DNA from: Oopsacas minuta
Taxonomy: Eukaryota > Porifera > Hexactinellida > Lyssacinosida > Leucopsacidae
Length of the DNA stretch: 64,000 nt
Assembly: GCA_024704765.1 (NCBI GenBank)
Contig: JAKMXF010000044.1
Coordinates: 434,001-498,000 of the forward strand
Direction: 5' to 3'
The number at the start of each line of letters is the position of its first letter. The stretch's first letter is position 1. This document shows positions 46,251-57,500 of the stretch, piece by piece. Both the position numbers and the translations under genes were made by a program. Under the pieces are notes generated by a model. It had not been told where the DNA came from. It made no database searches and saw only the letters and a list, made by a program, of their open reading frames with translations.

Positions 46251-49200
46251 TCATTTTATTGAGAGAGATGTGAATGCTTTGAAAGCTTTGATAACTATTT
46301 CCAATTCTTTCTTAAAATGATTAGTAAGTGTAACCTGTATTTCTTGCTCGTTAAAAGAATCTGTAGGATTCACGAAAAAATGAATAAGCTTAATCCCTTC
46401 ATTTGATCCATTCAGAGTAGAAAAGAAGCAGATTATAAAACTACTCGCAACTTCATCTCGGCTACAGATGAATAAGTAAATTGAAAAGTCATTCTTCAAG
46501 TTGCTAAACACTATTAAACCAGGAAGAGAAGGATCCTTCCTTTTTAAAAAATCTGTAAAAATCCCTCTTTTAGTCATTATAATGTTATTGAAAGGGCACA
46601 ATAATCTCGTAATTGGGTACGAATGAATGGATTGTTCAAGTTGTGTAACTTGATCAAAGCTAATTTTCACACGTCTTGTAGTTGCTCTGAGACTTGAAAT
46701 AAATGTTTTAAAAATATTTTCCTTTTTCTGTTGCAAAATTGCTAATTCAAATAAATTATCAAAGAATGCCTGACAACATACTTGAAAATCTAGTTCATCA
46801 AGAATTTTATCAGAAGTTAGAGAAGACGTTGAGTGTTCGTAGATAGGAGAGGAATTGAAGAGATTTCCTGTAAAACACTTTTTGCGAATTATAACAACAT
46901 ACACCTCACAATTTTGTGGAATCTGAGATTTATTGGTAACAGCTAAGTCGAAGATAATATATATTTCATAATCTTCTCCTAACATTTTCAATTGAGGAAA
47001 TGAATCATAAAAGTATGAGAAATTCTCACTATTTGACGATAACAGATATACCGTTAATGAGTGTGGAGAATTTCCAATATGACAAAGTCCATAAGCTAAT
47101 GTATGCTCGAGTATGAAATCAACAATCACAACTGTGTAAAAGTTTCTATAATAAACAGCTAGTTTCCTAGCTGAATTATAGCAAGGTTGATCTCCGTATT
47201 GAAGGTTAGAAATAACTGAACAAATAATGCCTTTGGGACAAAGTATTTTGGTAGGAGTATGATGTATATTTTTGTAGAGAATTGAATGTATATAACCAAG
47301 AAAGAAATCGTTCTCAAATGAGAGAATAGAAACAACAGGCAAAGCTCTATAGAGTACTGTATCGATAAATTGATCAAATATAAATTGAGATGTGAATATC
47401 TGCAAAGTGAATTGAGTGTGTTCTAAACAGAGTTTTAAGATTATGCTTGTACAATCCGTATTCTTATACAAATAGACTTCGTATAGATTTTCTATTGGAG
47501 CATTTACTAGTATCAGAATATATCCAGACAGGGTAAGTTGAGTGACGTAGCTATAGAGTAGTGTGTAGATAAGAGAGTTGCTTTTCTTCTGACGAGGAGG
47601 GAAAGTTTGCATCGTTCTAAGGGGGATTTGTGGAAAATGTGAATCTAGGTTTCTATCTCGTAGAAACTGAACAACATTAAGTTCTCCAGTTGAATAATGA
47701 ATAGAATATGAATCATTGAGGATAATTTCTATATCTTTAATTCCGAAACCGAGAGGAATCTTTGATTTGTCAAGAAGAGAAATTACATAGCTTCTCCTGA
47801 GACTGTTCAAATATTGAGTAAATAACTGATTTAGCTTTGTAGAGAAGTGGCAAAAATCGGACATCTTTGTACTAATTCTATTCAGATTAAGTTTTTCTAG
47901 AATTTCTTCAAGAGATAATGAGTGAATAGTTTGACTGAATACAGAAAGGAAAGATTCTCTTACATTCTCATCAAGAACACCCAAATCTTGGAGATTTCCA
48001 AACTCTTTCAATTTGATAAGAAATTCCCATACACAAACCTCTTGCCTTATCAGAGATAGAATAGACTTAAAGTTATCAGAAAGCCGAGTTGTTATTGCCT
48101 TAGAACAATTGTATGAACAACAAGCTGCGTTCCTAGCCACAACACTCACTATTATAAAGGATTGTCGAGGTATTACGTCATCTGGATAGTGTTGTTTGAA
48201 TGTATCAAAGAATGGCTCATCTCGAGAAACAATATCACTATAAGGATCTAGAGGATATTTGAGGATGGTAGAGTGAGTAGATATGTGGGTAACCTTTTTT
48301 GATATAATTCTCTTACTTTCTCCAGTTACATTATGACTCTGTAACCAATGAAAAGGACTGCGACACACTAGAATATACTCATCTGTATGAAAACCAGAAT
48401 CTTTAGTATCAAACAGAGAACTTATGTCAATACTGTAATAAGAGTTATTGCTTTGTGAATCTTTTTGGAACAAATCTTGCGTGAATTCAAATGAGCGACA
48501 AATTTGGTTAATATGTTTCAAGAGCAGTGAAAAAAATCGCGGAATTGTGACGGAATCAGGGAGATCACCTGTTAAATGCTTCAATGTAGACGTGTCAAAT
48601 TTGTCAGAAAGTGATGTGAAATACTTGACACCTTTCAAAAAATCTCTGTCAAGTGGATTTGAGTATTTATCTTGTATAATTGGGTTAGAATTATAATTAA
48701 TTATTAAATCAATTAGTGATACGTCTGTAGATTCTCTCGAGTCAACCTTGATGCCACTGATGGGAGGAGGCTTCGTCCTTGGTTCTCTATTCACAACTGG
48801 TGAAGGTTCCGGGCTATTTTTGATTAATGCTTGACTGAATGATTCAAACCTATACGAGTAGGGTATTCTCAGGAAATAATACTCTACCAAAAAATCATAG
48901 ACAGCAAAATTGCAATGGGTGAATAGTTTATCGCGCATTTTCTCGCAATCTGCATTACCGTGCTGCCACATCATAACGTTAATTTCATAACTACTATTAA
49001 ACATATTTGAATCACCAACATCTGATAGAACATCATCTAGAGTGGCAGGAGGAGAATGCAGTTGCAATTCAGAAGATTCTCTGAACGAGACAGGAGTACA
49101 GTTAATCTTATCAACAAGAATAACACCAATAAGAATAATACTACGGGTTTGGATAGGTCTTTCGGCAGATATGAAGAAATTCTCGCTCAACTCCAACAAG

Positions 49201-52200
49201 TTAGCTTCAGGATAGTAGGACGGTAACTTGAAGCATACTTCATTAGCAAAACACTTTTTCTTAAGACGTGTACAAGTAGAGTAGATATACTGATATAAAT
49301 AGAAGAGAAAACTACTCAAATTCTGTTCAACGAAAGTAGGTAGAACAAATCTCATAGTTTCTTCTGGATTGTCTACTTTACTATCTGGTTGTAGGAAAGT
49401 TATGTCTTGAGCGAATAATTGTATGTTAGCTTGCTGACTGAACGAATCACACAATTTGGTTAGAATTTCATTGTACATTTTATCCTCAATATTGTTAAAT
49501 ACCAATTCTTGATAACTTTTGCTTGGCTTGGTAACCCCGTACACATCAAATCTGAGTAGTATATCCTCTGCTTTTCCTAGTCTACTGTCTTGCTGATTAC
49601 TCTCATCTCCTGCACTATCATTATCTACTGTATTAATGTACATGTAGTATATCCGGTCAGTTGCTGCGTCCTCTTCAAGAATGTAGATTGAATTAGCATT
49701 CTTACACTTGAGAGATTCCAAATACTTCTTAGCTAGTGACTGTGCTATCTGTCTTCCTAATCTCCAATGTACAGGTATGTTGTATTCAAATTGGTGGGGA
49801 CAAGCTAGATTAGATTGAAAGAAACATTTCGTCCCTTCTTCCAATTCTTCAGGGCGATAGTCTACAGATAATTGTGAATACATCATTTTATTGTTGTATA
49901 AATCGTGTAATAAAAGTATCTGGAATACTCTTCTGCAAACAGCTTCTACTGCTTTATTTCCCTGTTCAAATAGCCAATGAGAAGATATTTTATCTTGTCT
50001 GTCAGTTTTGTTGTAATGGATATAGAAAGTAATCTTAGGACACTCAGTACTAACCTCCATTACAATCCAGTAGTTGAGTTTAGCATAGCATTCATTTATT
50101 AGTTTAAGATTGTAATACAAACCGTATTTATCAGAACGAAATCCTGGAATATCTTTATCCAGCTCTCCCATGAACCTCTCTTTATTCCCTGACGTGAGTG
50201 CTAGCATTGAGTACGTGATGTTCTCATGGAGATAGTACATAGTGCACGTTAACTTACCAAGTTCTCGGCCTTGTTTTATATGGTCTACTATCTCCAGTAG
50301 AAGTGCTGTAGATGTTAAGTTGTTAGAAAGAGCTCCAACAGTTAAATCGTTTATCTGCCATTGAGTTTCTTCTAACAAGTGAGTAAGCAATCCATCATGA
50401 GTGATAGTTAAATCTAACATTTGTATGTTGACATTTGGAATATGAGTATTACTTTTAATGAGTTTAACTAAAATATGTGCTTTCATCTCGTCTGGAGTTG
50501 TTAAAACCTGTCGTGTAAGGTCCCGTCTGTCTAGACTACTGGTCCTGGAGTGTGATACCGGGAGAGACAGGTGGAGTTCACTTGACTGTTTGGTTCCAGA
50601 TGAGGCTGTCCTTTCATGCTCTCGCTCTATAATGTAGAATTCAGCTGGTTGAGTATCAAATGTGTAACAATCAATTCCCAAAATAGCTGAGTGAATAGAG
50701 TTCTCTTTTTCTTGTAGATATTCGTTGAGAGTTAAATCTTGTAAGAGTATGTCTTCACACACACCTGACTCACGTTGTAGACTCATTTTTAACTGAATGA
50801 ACATTTTCACATCTTCCTTGATTGTTATACTATTTAGCTTTGTATTCCTTTCACACATATGAGCAAACTGATCAAAAGAGAAGTAATATAATCCTTTTTT
50901 TTCTGGGCAGGGAATAAAACAGGGAAGTTTCCCTTTCAGGAATCTATCTAAACTGAGTGAAACAGCTGGTCTTAGAGCAGTAACTGTAGAGAGAGCTTTC
51001 AGTGTAGAAGTTAGATCTAGAGAGGAGTGGAAAGTTTCCTGATTACAGTAATCAAGACAAGTTTGAAAGACAGTAGGGTTGATTGGCATCTTCCTTGCTA
51101 TGTAAGAAACCACAACATCAACAAAACTCTTATGAAACTCTCCCTGGAGATATGTGAGGAAATGTTTGAGTGAAATCGGCATATTTGGGTAATTATAAAT
51201 GCAACTATTTGGTTCGTAGAAATAACATGAAGGCATTTCAAAGAGTCTATCAACTGCTACGTAATATATCAATATAGGAAATGTTTTAACTTCAGGGAGT
51301 GTAAGGTAGGTAGGAGTATATTGCAGGTGTTGAGATATGCTTAGAGTGCAGGTAGGCATTGTTATGAAATACGCTTCTGAGCTGTCAACCTCCATTTTAT
51401 AAAGAAACCGAAAATTGAGTTTATTCACCAATAATTCGTATAAGAGTTGTGTTTTGGATTTATAGAAATGAATGAGATTTGTAAGATAATGATCAGTATC
51501 TGAAATAGTCTTACAAACAGGACGTATCATGAGGGATATGTCAATCTGTGTTTCTAAGCAGGAAACGTCTGTTAGTTTGTTAATTAGTTTGTGTATAATC
51601 TGGTCATTAAGTTGATGAGTTTCTTCAATTGAACCTTGCTCTAAGAAGAGCGGAGCATCGAATATGAGAGTAGAACAATTGTCGAGTAGACATTCCAGAC
51701 TAGGAACTGAATTAATCTGGTAATCAAATCCTATGGAAGAGAAATTCAATGTACACTCCAACATTTTAAAATCATCTCCAGCAACATTTTCAAATAACTG
51801 ATCAGTAGAAATTCCATTGATCAAAGGTTTGTTAGAGGAAATTAAACCTTTTATAGGTTCGAGGAAGAAGTCAACTTGAAGTTGCCAAGTTTGCTCAACT
51901 TGTTCAAGATATAAGAAATAACAAACTAGAACATTGTGTGTGAAGCTTCCGCTCTTAACTTTTATTTGCTGAAACAAGGTAGTATAACTGTTTGATTTGA
52001 ATACTGACCAACCATCATTAACTTTATTCTGAACAAATAGCTTAGCCACTTGGAGCAACAATTTATGATCCTCTTCACTAAGAGCCTTTTGAGGAAATGA
52101 GACTGAGCGAGTAAGAAAGTAACATTTAATTATGTGATAAGAAAGAAATGTATTCCTTTTGAAATTAAAGCGGAATATCTCTGGAATATCTTGAGTATAG

Positions 52201-54035
52201 AATTGGTAGGTATTTTTTAGAGAAGATGGTGAATTTGTTGATTTGCAACGTAATTTAGGAGTTTTGATATTTTGTAGGAGTAAGTATAGTTTTTCAATAA
52301 CTTCGTTTCTACTGAGAGAGAAGTGAAATCCAAAATAAATTGTAAGTAAGGGAGGATAAGAGGCGTCTAGTGAAACCAAACAGAAATGTCCACCCTCCCC
52401 AAACTGGACAATATAGAAGTCTGTTCCTTCAACCTCAGCCCCACCCCACTTTACAAGAGCTGCGTGAATGTTTTCGCTATCTCCCGGTTCCTCCAGAGAT
52501 AGGTGGAATACACAAGTTGTCATCCATGTGTGCCATTGCCTAACTTTGTTTTGTAGAATCGCCTTCAATTTTATTGGTCCATATTCACTAGTTTTTTTAG
52601 GATGCTCGTGATCCGGTGTAGAGTCATCTCCCTGTATAGACTGAACATCACCTGTTAGATTTGAGTTGTAAATACAATCTAGTATAGTTAATCTGTGAAT
52701 CAATTCCTTGAAGAATTGTCTAAATATTTCAACTTGTTGAGTTCTAAATGGCAGATATTCTCTCTTATGTGAATCTACGTTATACTCTAGAATATCTAAA
52801 ATCCTTTGTTGGTGGCTTGTATGAAAGATGGATATTTCTAACGGAAGTATATCTGGGTGAGAATTAAACTCAGAAAGTTTTATATTAATTAGTGTAGATT
52901 CATCCCATGGTCTCGATAGTTGTAAATCAATTAATTCTTCTGTATTATTATCTAGACAGAATCCGAGTTGAAACAGAGAAGTGAGCAAGTGAGATGCAGT
53001 TGTGCGCGCCTGTATTTTGTGAGGTTTGGATGAAATTGTCTTGTTTGAGCGGAGCGGATATTCGTTATTAGAATCACTTTCAACGAGAGTACTCTTATTG
53101 CATTTTGATTGGAAATAAGTAGTGAGAAATATTTTTTGAAATAAGTTTAATTTATCATCGGAAATGGTTCGAATCGAACATACTGAAGGCTTATAATCTG
53201 GATGCAATACAACTCCTTGTGAGACACGAGCTATAAATCTGATCGCTGAGTAGTTGGGGAAATATCCTAAGTTAGCCAACTCTCTAGAAGGCTGAGGAGT
53301 GAGAATGGAACATGAAATTCTCTGATCCAACAGCTGAGTTACTATGTAGTTCTTAGTTGGCATATCTGGGAAATCTGATAGAGGGAGTGATACAAGTAAA
53401 ATTTGTTTGTGTTGATTGTTGGGAAGGAAATTGAACGAGTAAATACACACCTGTAATATGTCTGCTATTGATTTGTACTTTGAAAGGGTTCTTGAGTTTT
53501 GAGAATAGTTACACATACATTTATACCAACTCATTACTGTGGAATCCAACTCTGTGATAAACTCATTTATCGTGTCTTGCCGGAGCTGAATCGATTGGTG
53601 TAAAACCTTCACAAAGAATCCAATATTATACCAATCATATGAGAATATAATGAAAGTGATTGTAATTTTGGGTATTCTCTCTTCTGACCTAATGATTGTA
53701 GATTGACAGATGTGTGTCAGAATGTGAGTGAGGTATTTGGTTAGCGATAGGAAGATATTACTGGATTCATTTATTAACAGAGTCAACATATAACTACTTA
53801 GGTCTAGAGCAATAACTAGGCTACAATTGGTGTGTACGAGATAGTATGAAGATGAGAAATTAAAATCCCTTACATTTCCTTCTTCAGAAATTTGAGAGAG
53901 GTGAGATACGAATTGAACAACTTCACGTACTGTAACAGCTTCAGACCAACAATAATCCTCAATAGATTCATAATCCTTGTCACAGGATGCATACACAAAC
54001 TCTGTAACATGAAACAGTTGAAATTGTGTTGTCAT
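46251..54035 (-). CDS. SZT2: SZT2-like protein (KICSTOR complex), single 7.8-kb exon
   Basis: SZT2 is the large scaffold of KICSTOR, which links GATOR1 to lysosomes so that amino-acid shortage shuts off mTORC1. The ORF is intronless; the ATG at 54035 (MTTQFQLFHVTEFVYAS) gives 2594 residues, shorter than vertebrate SZT2 (about 3400). I infer the family from length, low-complexity-free sequence throughout, the N-terminal sheet-rich region (SLVIALDLSSYMLTLLI, QILLVSLPLSDFPDMP, FIARVSQGVVLHPD) that parallels the start of SZT2, and repeated longin/roadblock-like strands (SNNLTSTALLLEI, YYNLKLINECYAKLNYWIVMEV). No membrane helix or signal peptide stands out. An AATAAA overlaps the stop (46255-46260). 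No introns in so large a gene is odd, since vertebrate SZT2 has dozens. The assignment is moderate; it rests on recognition, not alignment. Confidence 0.72.
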   Translation of the reverse strand: MTTQFQLFHVTEFVYASCDKDYESIEDYCWSEAVTVREVVQFVSHLSQISEEGNVRDFNFSSSYYLVHTNCSLVIALDLSSYMLTLLINESSNIFLSLTKYLTHILTHICQSTIIRSEERIPKITITFIIFSYDWYNIGFFVKVLHQSIQLRQDTINEFITELDSTVMSWYKCMCNYSQNSRTLSKYKSIADILQVCIYSFNFLPNNQHKQILLVSLPLSDFPDMPTKNYIVTQLLDQRISCSILTPQPSRELANLGYFPNYSAIRFIARVSQGVVLHPDYKPSVCSIRTISDDKLNLFQKIFLTTYFQSKCNKSTLVESDSNNEYPLRSNKTISSKPHKIQARTTASHLLTSLFQLGFCLDNNTEELIDLQLSRPWDESTLINIKLSEFNSHPDILPLEISIFHTSHQQRILDILEYNVDSHKREYLPFRTQQVEIFRQFFKELIHRLTILDCIYNSNLTGDVQSIQGDDSTPDHEHPKKTSEYGPIKLKAILQNKVRQWHTWMTTCVFHLSLEEPGDSENIHAALVKWGGAEVEGTDFYIVQFGEGGHFCLVSLDASYPPLLTIYFGFHFSLSRNEVIEKLYLLLQNIKTPKLRCKSTNSPSSLKNTYQFYTQDIPEIFRFNFKRNTFLSYHIIKCYFLTRSVSFPQKALSEEDHKLLLQVAKLFVQNKVNDGWSVFKSNSYTTLFQQIKVKSGSFTHNVLVCYFLYLEQVEQTWQLQVDFFLEPIKGLISSNKPLINGISTDQLFENVAGDDFKMLECTLNFSSIGFDYQINSVPSLECLLDNCSTLIFDAPLFLEQGSIEETHQLNDQIIHKLINKLTDVSCLETQIDISLMIRPVCKTISDTDHYLTNLIHFYKSKTQLLYELLVNKLNFRFLYKMEVDSSEAYFITMPTCTLSISQHLQYTPTYLTLPEVKTFPILIYYVAVDRLFEMPSCYFYEPNSCIYNYPNMPISLKHFLTYLQGEFHKSFVDVVVSYIARKMPINPTVFQTCLDYCNQETFHSSLDLTSTLKALSTVTALRPAVSLSLDRFLKGKLPCFIPCPEKKGLYYFSFDQFAHMCERNTKLNSITIKEDVKMFIQLKMSLQRESGVCEDILLQDLTLNEYLQEKENSIHSAILGIDCYTFDTQPAEFYIIEREHERTASSGTKQSSELHLSLPVSHSRTSSLDRRDLTRQVLTTPDEMKAHILVKLIKSNTHIPNVNIQMLDLTITHDGLLTHLLEETQWQINDLTVGALSNNLTSTALLLEIVDHIKQGRELGKLTCTMYYLHENITYSMLALTSGNKERFMGELDKDIPGFRSDKYGLYYNLKLINECYAKLNYWIVMEVSTECPKITFYIHYNKTDRQDKISSHWLFEQGNKAVEAVCRRVFQILLLHDLYNNKMMYSQLSVDYRPEELEEGTKCFFQSNLACPHQFEYNIPVHWRLGRQIAQSLAKKYLESLKCKNANSIYILEEDAATDRIYYMYINTVDNDSAGDESNQQDSRLGKAEDILLRFDVYGVTKPSKSYQELVFNNIEDKMYNEILTKLCDSFSQQANIQLFAQDITFLQPDSKVDNPEETMRFVLPTFVEQNLSSFLFYLYQYIYSTCTRLKKKCFANEVCFKLPSYYPEANLLELSENFFISAERPIQTRSIILIGVILVDKINCTPVSFRESSELQLHSPPATLDDVLSDVGDSNMFNSSYEINVMMWQHGNADCEKMRDKLFTHCNFAVYDFLVEYYFLRIPYSYRFESFSQALIKNSPEPSPVVNREPRTKPPPISGIKVDSRESTDVSLIDLIINYNSNPIIQDKYSNPLDRDFLKGVKYFTSLSDKFDTSTLKHLTGDLPDSVTIPRFFSLLLKHINQICRSFEFTQDLFQKDSQSNNSYYSIDISSLFDTKDSGFHTDEYILVCRSPFHWLQSHNVTGESKRIISKKVTHISTHSTILKYPLDPYSDIVSRDEPFFDTFKQHYPDDVIPRQSFIIVSVVARNAACCSYNCSKAITTRLSDNFKSILSLIRQEVCVWEFLIKLKEFGNLQDLGVLDENVRESFLSVFSQTIHSLSLEEILEKLNLNRISTKMSDFCHFSTKLNQLFTQYLNSLRRSYVISLLDKSKIPLGFGIKDIEIILNDSYSIHYSTGELNVVQFLRDRNLDSHFPQIPLRTMQTFPPRQKKSNSLIYTLLYSYVTQLTLSGYILILVNAPIENLYEVYLYKNTDCTSIILKLCLEHTQFTLQIFTSQFIFDQFIDTVLYRALPVVSILSFENDFFLGYIHSILYKNIHHTPTKILCPKGIICSVISNLQYGDQPCYNSARKLAVYYRNFYTVVIVDFILEHTLAYGLCHIGNSPHSLTVYLLSSNSENFSYFYDSFPQLKMLGEDYEIYIIFDLAVTNKSQIPQNCEVYVVIIRKKCFTGNLFNSSPIYEHSTSSLTSDKILDELDFQVCCQAFFDNLFELAILQQKKENIFKTFISSLRATTRRVKISFDQVTQLEQSIHSYPITRLLCPFNNIIMTKRGIFTDFLKRKDPSLPGLIVFSNLKNDFSIYLFICSRDEVASSFIICFFSTLNGSNEGIKLIHFFVNPTDSFNEQEIQVTLTNHFKKELEIVIKAFKAFTSLSIK

Positions 54036-54561
54036 TACTAGTTGAATAAATTTCAATTCTCAAATAATGTTAATACTTGGAAAATTGTCCAGGGATGGCG
54101 AAAGAGGAAAGGCATAACTTGAGATACTATGTATACATGTTCACATATATCTAAATAGAACCCTTAGCTTATTGATTGATTAATTTTTCCATACAATAAA
54201 TACATACATAGAGTTACAGACATTGCCAAGTTTACTAAACTTATCTGGGCGGGTCATGGTGCATGGAGGTCTAATTAGGAGTAATTACATAATTACTCAG
54301 TACATCACTTCTATGCCATTCATATGTACAGTGGATTCTCTCTAATTGTCCAATTAGAGAGAATCCACTGTACATTCAACTCAAGTTTAGGATGATGCTA
54401 GGACGATTTCTGTGCGCTAGATAAGGGGTACGCCTGATAAAGAATATATAAGACATAAGAAATTTACTATGTTGACTGACTGTTGCATATATAAAAGTTA
54501 TCAGCAGATATATATATATAAATGTAAAAGTTGTCAAAGAATCTGAAAATAAACCAAACTA
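54036..54561. other. Intergenic region between SZT2-like and the multipass membrane gene
   Basis: Holds the SZT2 promoter side and the 3' end of the next minus-strand gene. A perfect 50-bp palindrome sits at 54325-54374, and an AT dinucleotide run (TATATATATA) near 54508. Confidence 0.5.
54325..54374. repeat. Perfect 24-bp-arm palindrome, TACAGTGGATTCTC family
   Basis: The arms 54325-54348 and 54351-54374 are exact reverse complements with a 2-base spacer. The words TACAGTGGATTCTC/GAGAATCCACTGTA match the termini of TA-flanked MITEs nearby (for example 45586-45739), so it appears to be two MITE ends joined head to head with the interior gone. Confidence 0.9.
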
Positions 54562-57500
54562 CTAATCTGACTGCATCGTGAAGGATGAGGATAATACTTC
54601 ATCTGTTTGATAATCCTCCATTTGCAAAGCGATATCATAAGGATAAGTAGTCTCTAAATCTGAATCATAACTAGTTTCAGCTCTTACATCGCTATCATCA
54701 CTTTCTCCAGGAGCAACCTCGTGTATAATACTGTCCCAGCCAATATTATCCCCAACAAATGCGAATATCGTCATTTTGTCATTGAAATAGGAAGGAAATA
54801 ATAAACTCTCATGCTTTTTTGTTCTTGGATGATACTTAGTAATTTGTTGTGTGCCAGTTACAAGCCAATTCGAGGTATAACTAGGGTGTAAATCAATACC
54901 TGGGAGAAATGTTCTACTCTCTTCAACTAGGGTACATCTCTCACGGTCTAGGTCGTGTCCTGGCCTGCCATGACGGAGATTATGCAAAAATTTATTCAAT
55001 CTTAATCGGTTGACTTGGAGATGAAAGCTTTCATCAGTATCTTCAAGACGAGTAAGAAATTCTGAAGAAAACGATTTTTTTAATTCTATCTTAGCTAGGT
55101 TCTCCCAATCTCCAACATCTAGGCCATTTTCCGAAAATATTTTATCCATTGTCTCGCTTGGATAAACTAATATTCTTTTTACATAAAATTCTTTGACAAA
55201 TTCAGTAGCAACAGAAATAGTAAGCGCGAGATCTTCTTCGGTCATGCGAATGCTTTGAAGATTAACACTAGGAATATTCAATGTGTAAGAAGATCTCCTG
55301 GCCTTCAGTTCTTTATGTAGTTGCTTAGTTAATTCCTTTTTCTGCTTAGTGATATCTAGATATGTTTCATTGGAATCTTCATATCTATTAGAGTAACCAA
55401 ATGAAGATAGAACTTTACTCACGAATTTAACATATGCTAATCTAGGCTGATCTATAAGCAATGTCATAAAGTTTTCGTAAAATCCTAATTCCCTTGACTC
55501 CAAATCATATTCTAGTTTTATAAGGGCTTGGCTAGGTTCAATTTGATAATAGTAGTTAGTAGCTAATCCCGGGCCTGATATCCTTTTGGCTACATAGGAA
55601 TCAGTAACAGGTATACGACCTCTCCTCTTTATGATCAAAAAGTACATAATAGCATCCCAGAAGAATCTGGTTATTCTGAAAATGAGGGCAACAATTGTCC
55701 AGAAAAACGAAATGATAGGCATTGTGCAGATGACGGAAAAAGCGAAAAAGAACTGTAAAAAGACACGAACAAACAGTTTGTAAAAGATGAGATAGAAAAT
55801 GGGCATTATGTGCCCATGACTATTGCCACCTTTCGTGGGATCAATATACTCCCAATCATAGAACATCCAACGAACCAATACCAAGAAAATACGCAAAAGT
55901 AGAAACCAGATAGGAAGAGTGAGTATTAAAACTACCCCCAAGTTTATAATAAAACAACATAGAATAATCCAAAACATAACCAAGAGAATACTTCCAAAAA
56001 CTCCCCAGATTATGTTATAATTAAACCAGTTTAAGGGTCGAGTAATATTCTTTGGAAGAAATCCGGTATCAGGCCGAGACTCGAACTCTATTCGTTTCTG
56101 CCGGATAGTTCGCCAGAGGCCAACCAATCTAGTGAACATAGTTTTTCCTCTCTTACTAACATACACCTCTCCTGTTTGGGAATCAAGTGAGTACTCGGTA
56201 GGATGCTCGTAGCATAAAAAAAGCACACTTAAACTGAATGGACCTTTCAATACAAGCCCTAACAGCAACACAAACAAAACGTCCATTAGCCAAGTATAAT
56301 AAGAAATAAAAAAGTTTCTCCATCTCCACCCTGGGTACTTTGATGTCACTTCATGCTTATGTACTTTACTAATTGAAAATTTCCTTGGATGATAGCCTTT
56401 TGATCGATTGCTAGCCTCTTTTTTCGGAATAATTGGAAAATCTTTTATTCTTTCTCCTGTCTCGATTTTCGTCACTATATAACTTCTAGGATTCCAAATT
56501 TTCCTCTTATATGTTTTTGTCTCAACATCATAGCATATTTTCGTAATATTTTTCTTAATTCGAATTAAGTCATGATTAAATTCTTCACAAATATTTAGAA
56601 AATATATCCACTCGTCTCCGATCTTAGGATTAGAACTAAACAATTGACGAATGTTTTCAAAAGAGTTTTCTGGTACAGTCGCATTATTTCTAGCCTTAGT
56701 TTTCTGTTCTTCCATCCAAAGATCACATTTCGATCTAATTGAATTACGTCTTTCCAATTCTGCGATGCGACTGTTCGCTCGTTCATCAATTCTTTCCTTT
56801 TCATTTTTAATAGAGACATGTACTGCTTTTAATCCTTGTAAATAACTCTCTATCACTCCACCCTGTCCTAAAGGTATTACATCATTAATTGCGGGATGTT
56901 CTTTAAATGAAACAACGAGCTCATTCAAAAAATCTACATCGAACCGATCTCGAATATATTTAGTAATCTCTTCACTTGAAGCGCCTTGCGTTTGATATTC
57001 TTTTATTAGGCCCTGAACATATTTTGGAGGATATTTTTCTTTAGTAGCGTCCCGCGCTTTCGCGAATATGTCAGATCTGACAGATTCATTAAGTGTGCTA
57101 ATCCATGAAGAAGAAACACTAAACACATTGACATTATGGCCAAGAGAATTCCTATACAAATGTGGTACTTTAGAATGTTTTATTTGTAAATCACGGTGAC
57201 CTCCATAACGTTTCATCTCTTTTGTGTGTTCCACAACTTTGTCACGATTCTTCTTCGTTAGAGACAGAGTAGAATCAGTTTTAAGTCCTCTCATAAGATA
57301 AGATAAGAGAGCACTATCTCTATTGAATAAAGATATTCTCAGCTGTCCACCAACTAACAAGTTATAGACAAAGTAAATTGAATAACCAAAATGTTTAATT
57401 GCATTTTTGAGGCTGTAGGAGTCACCAATCACTCTGTTTCTAGCTATTATGAACGTGAAATAGTAAGCTCTAGCTAGAGCATGCTTAAGATCCTCGTTTG

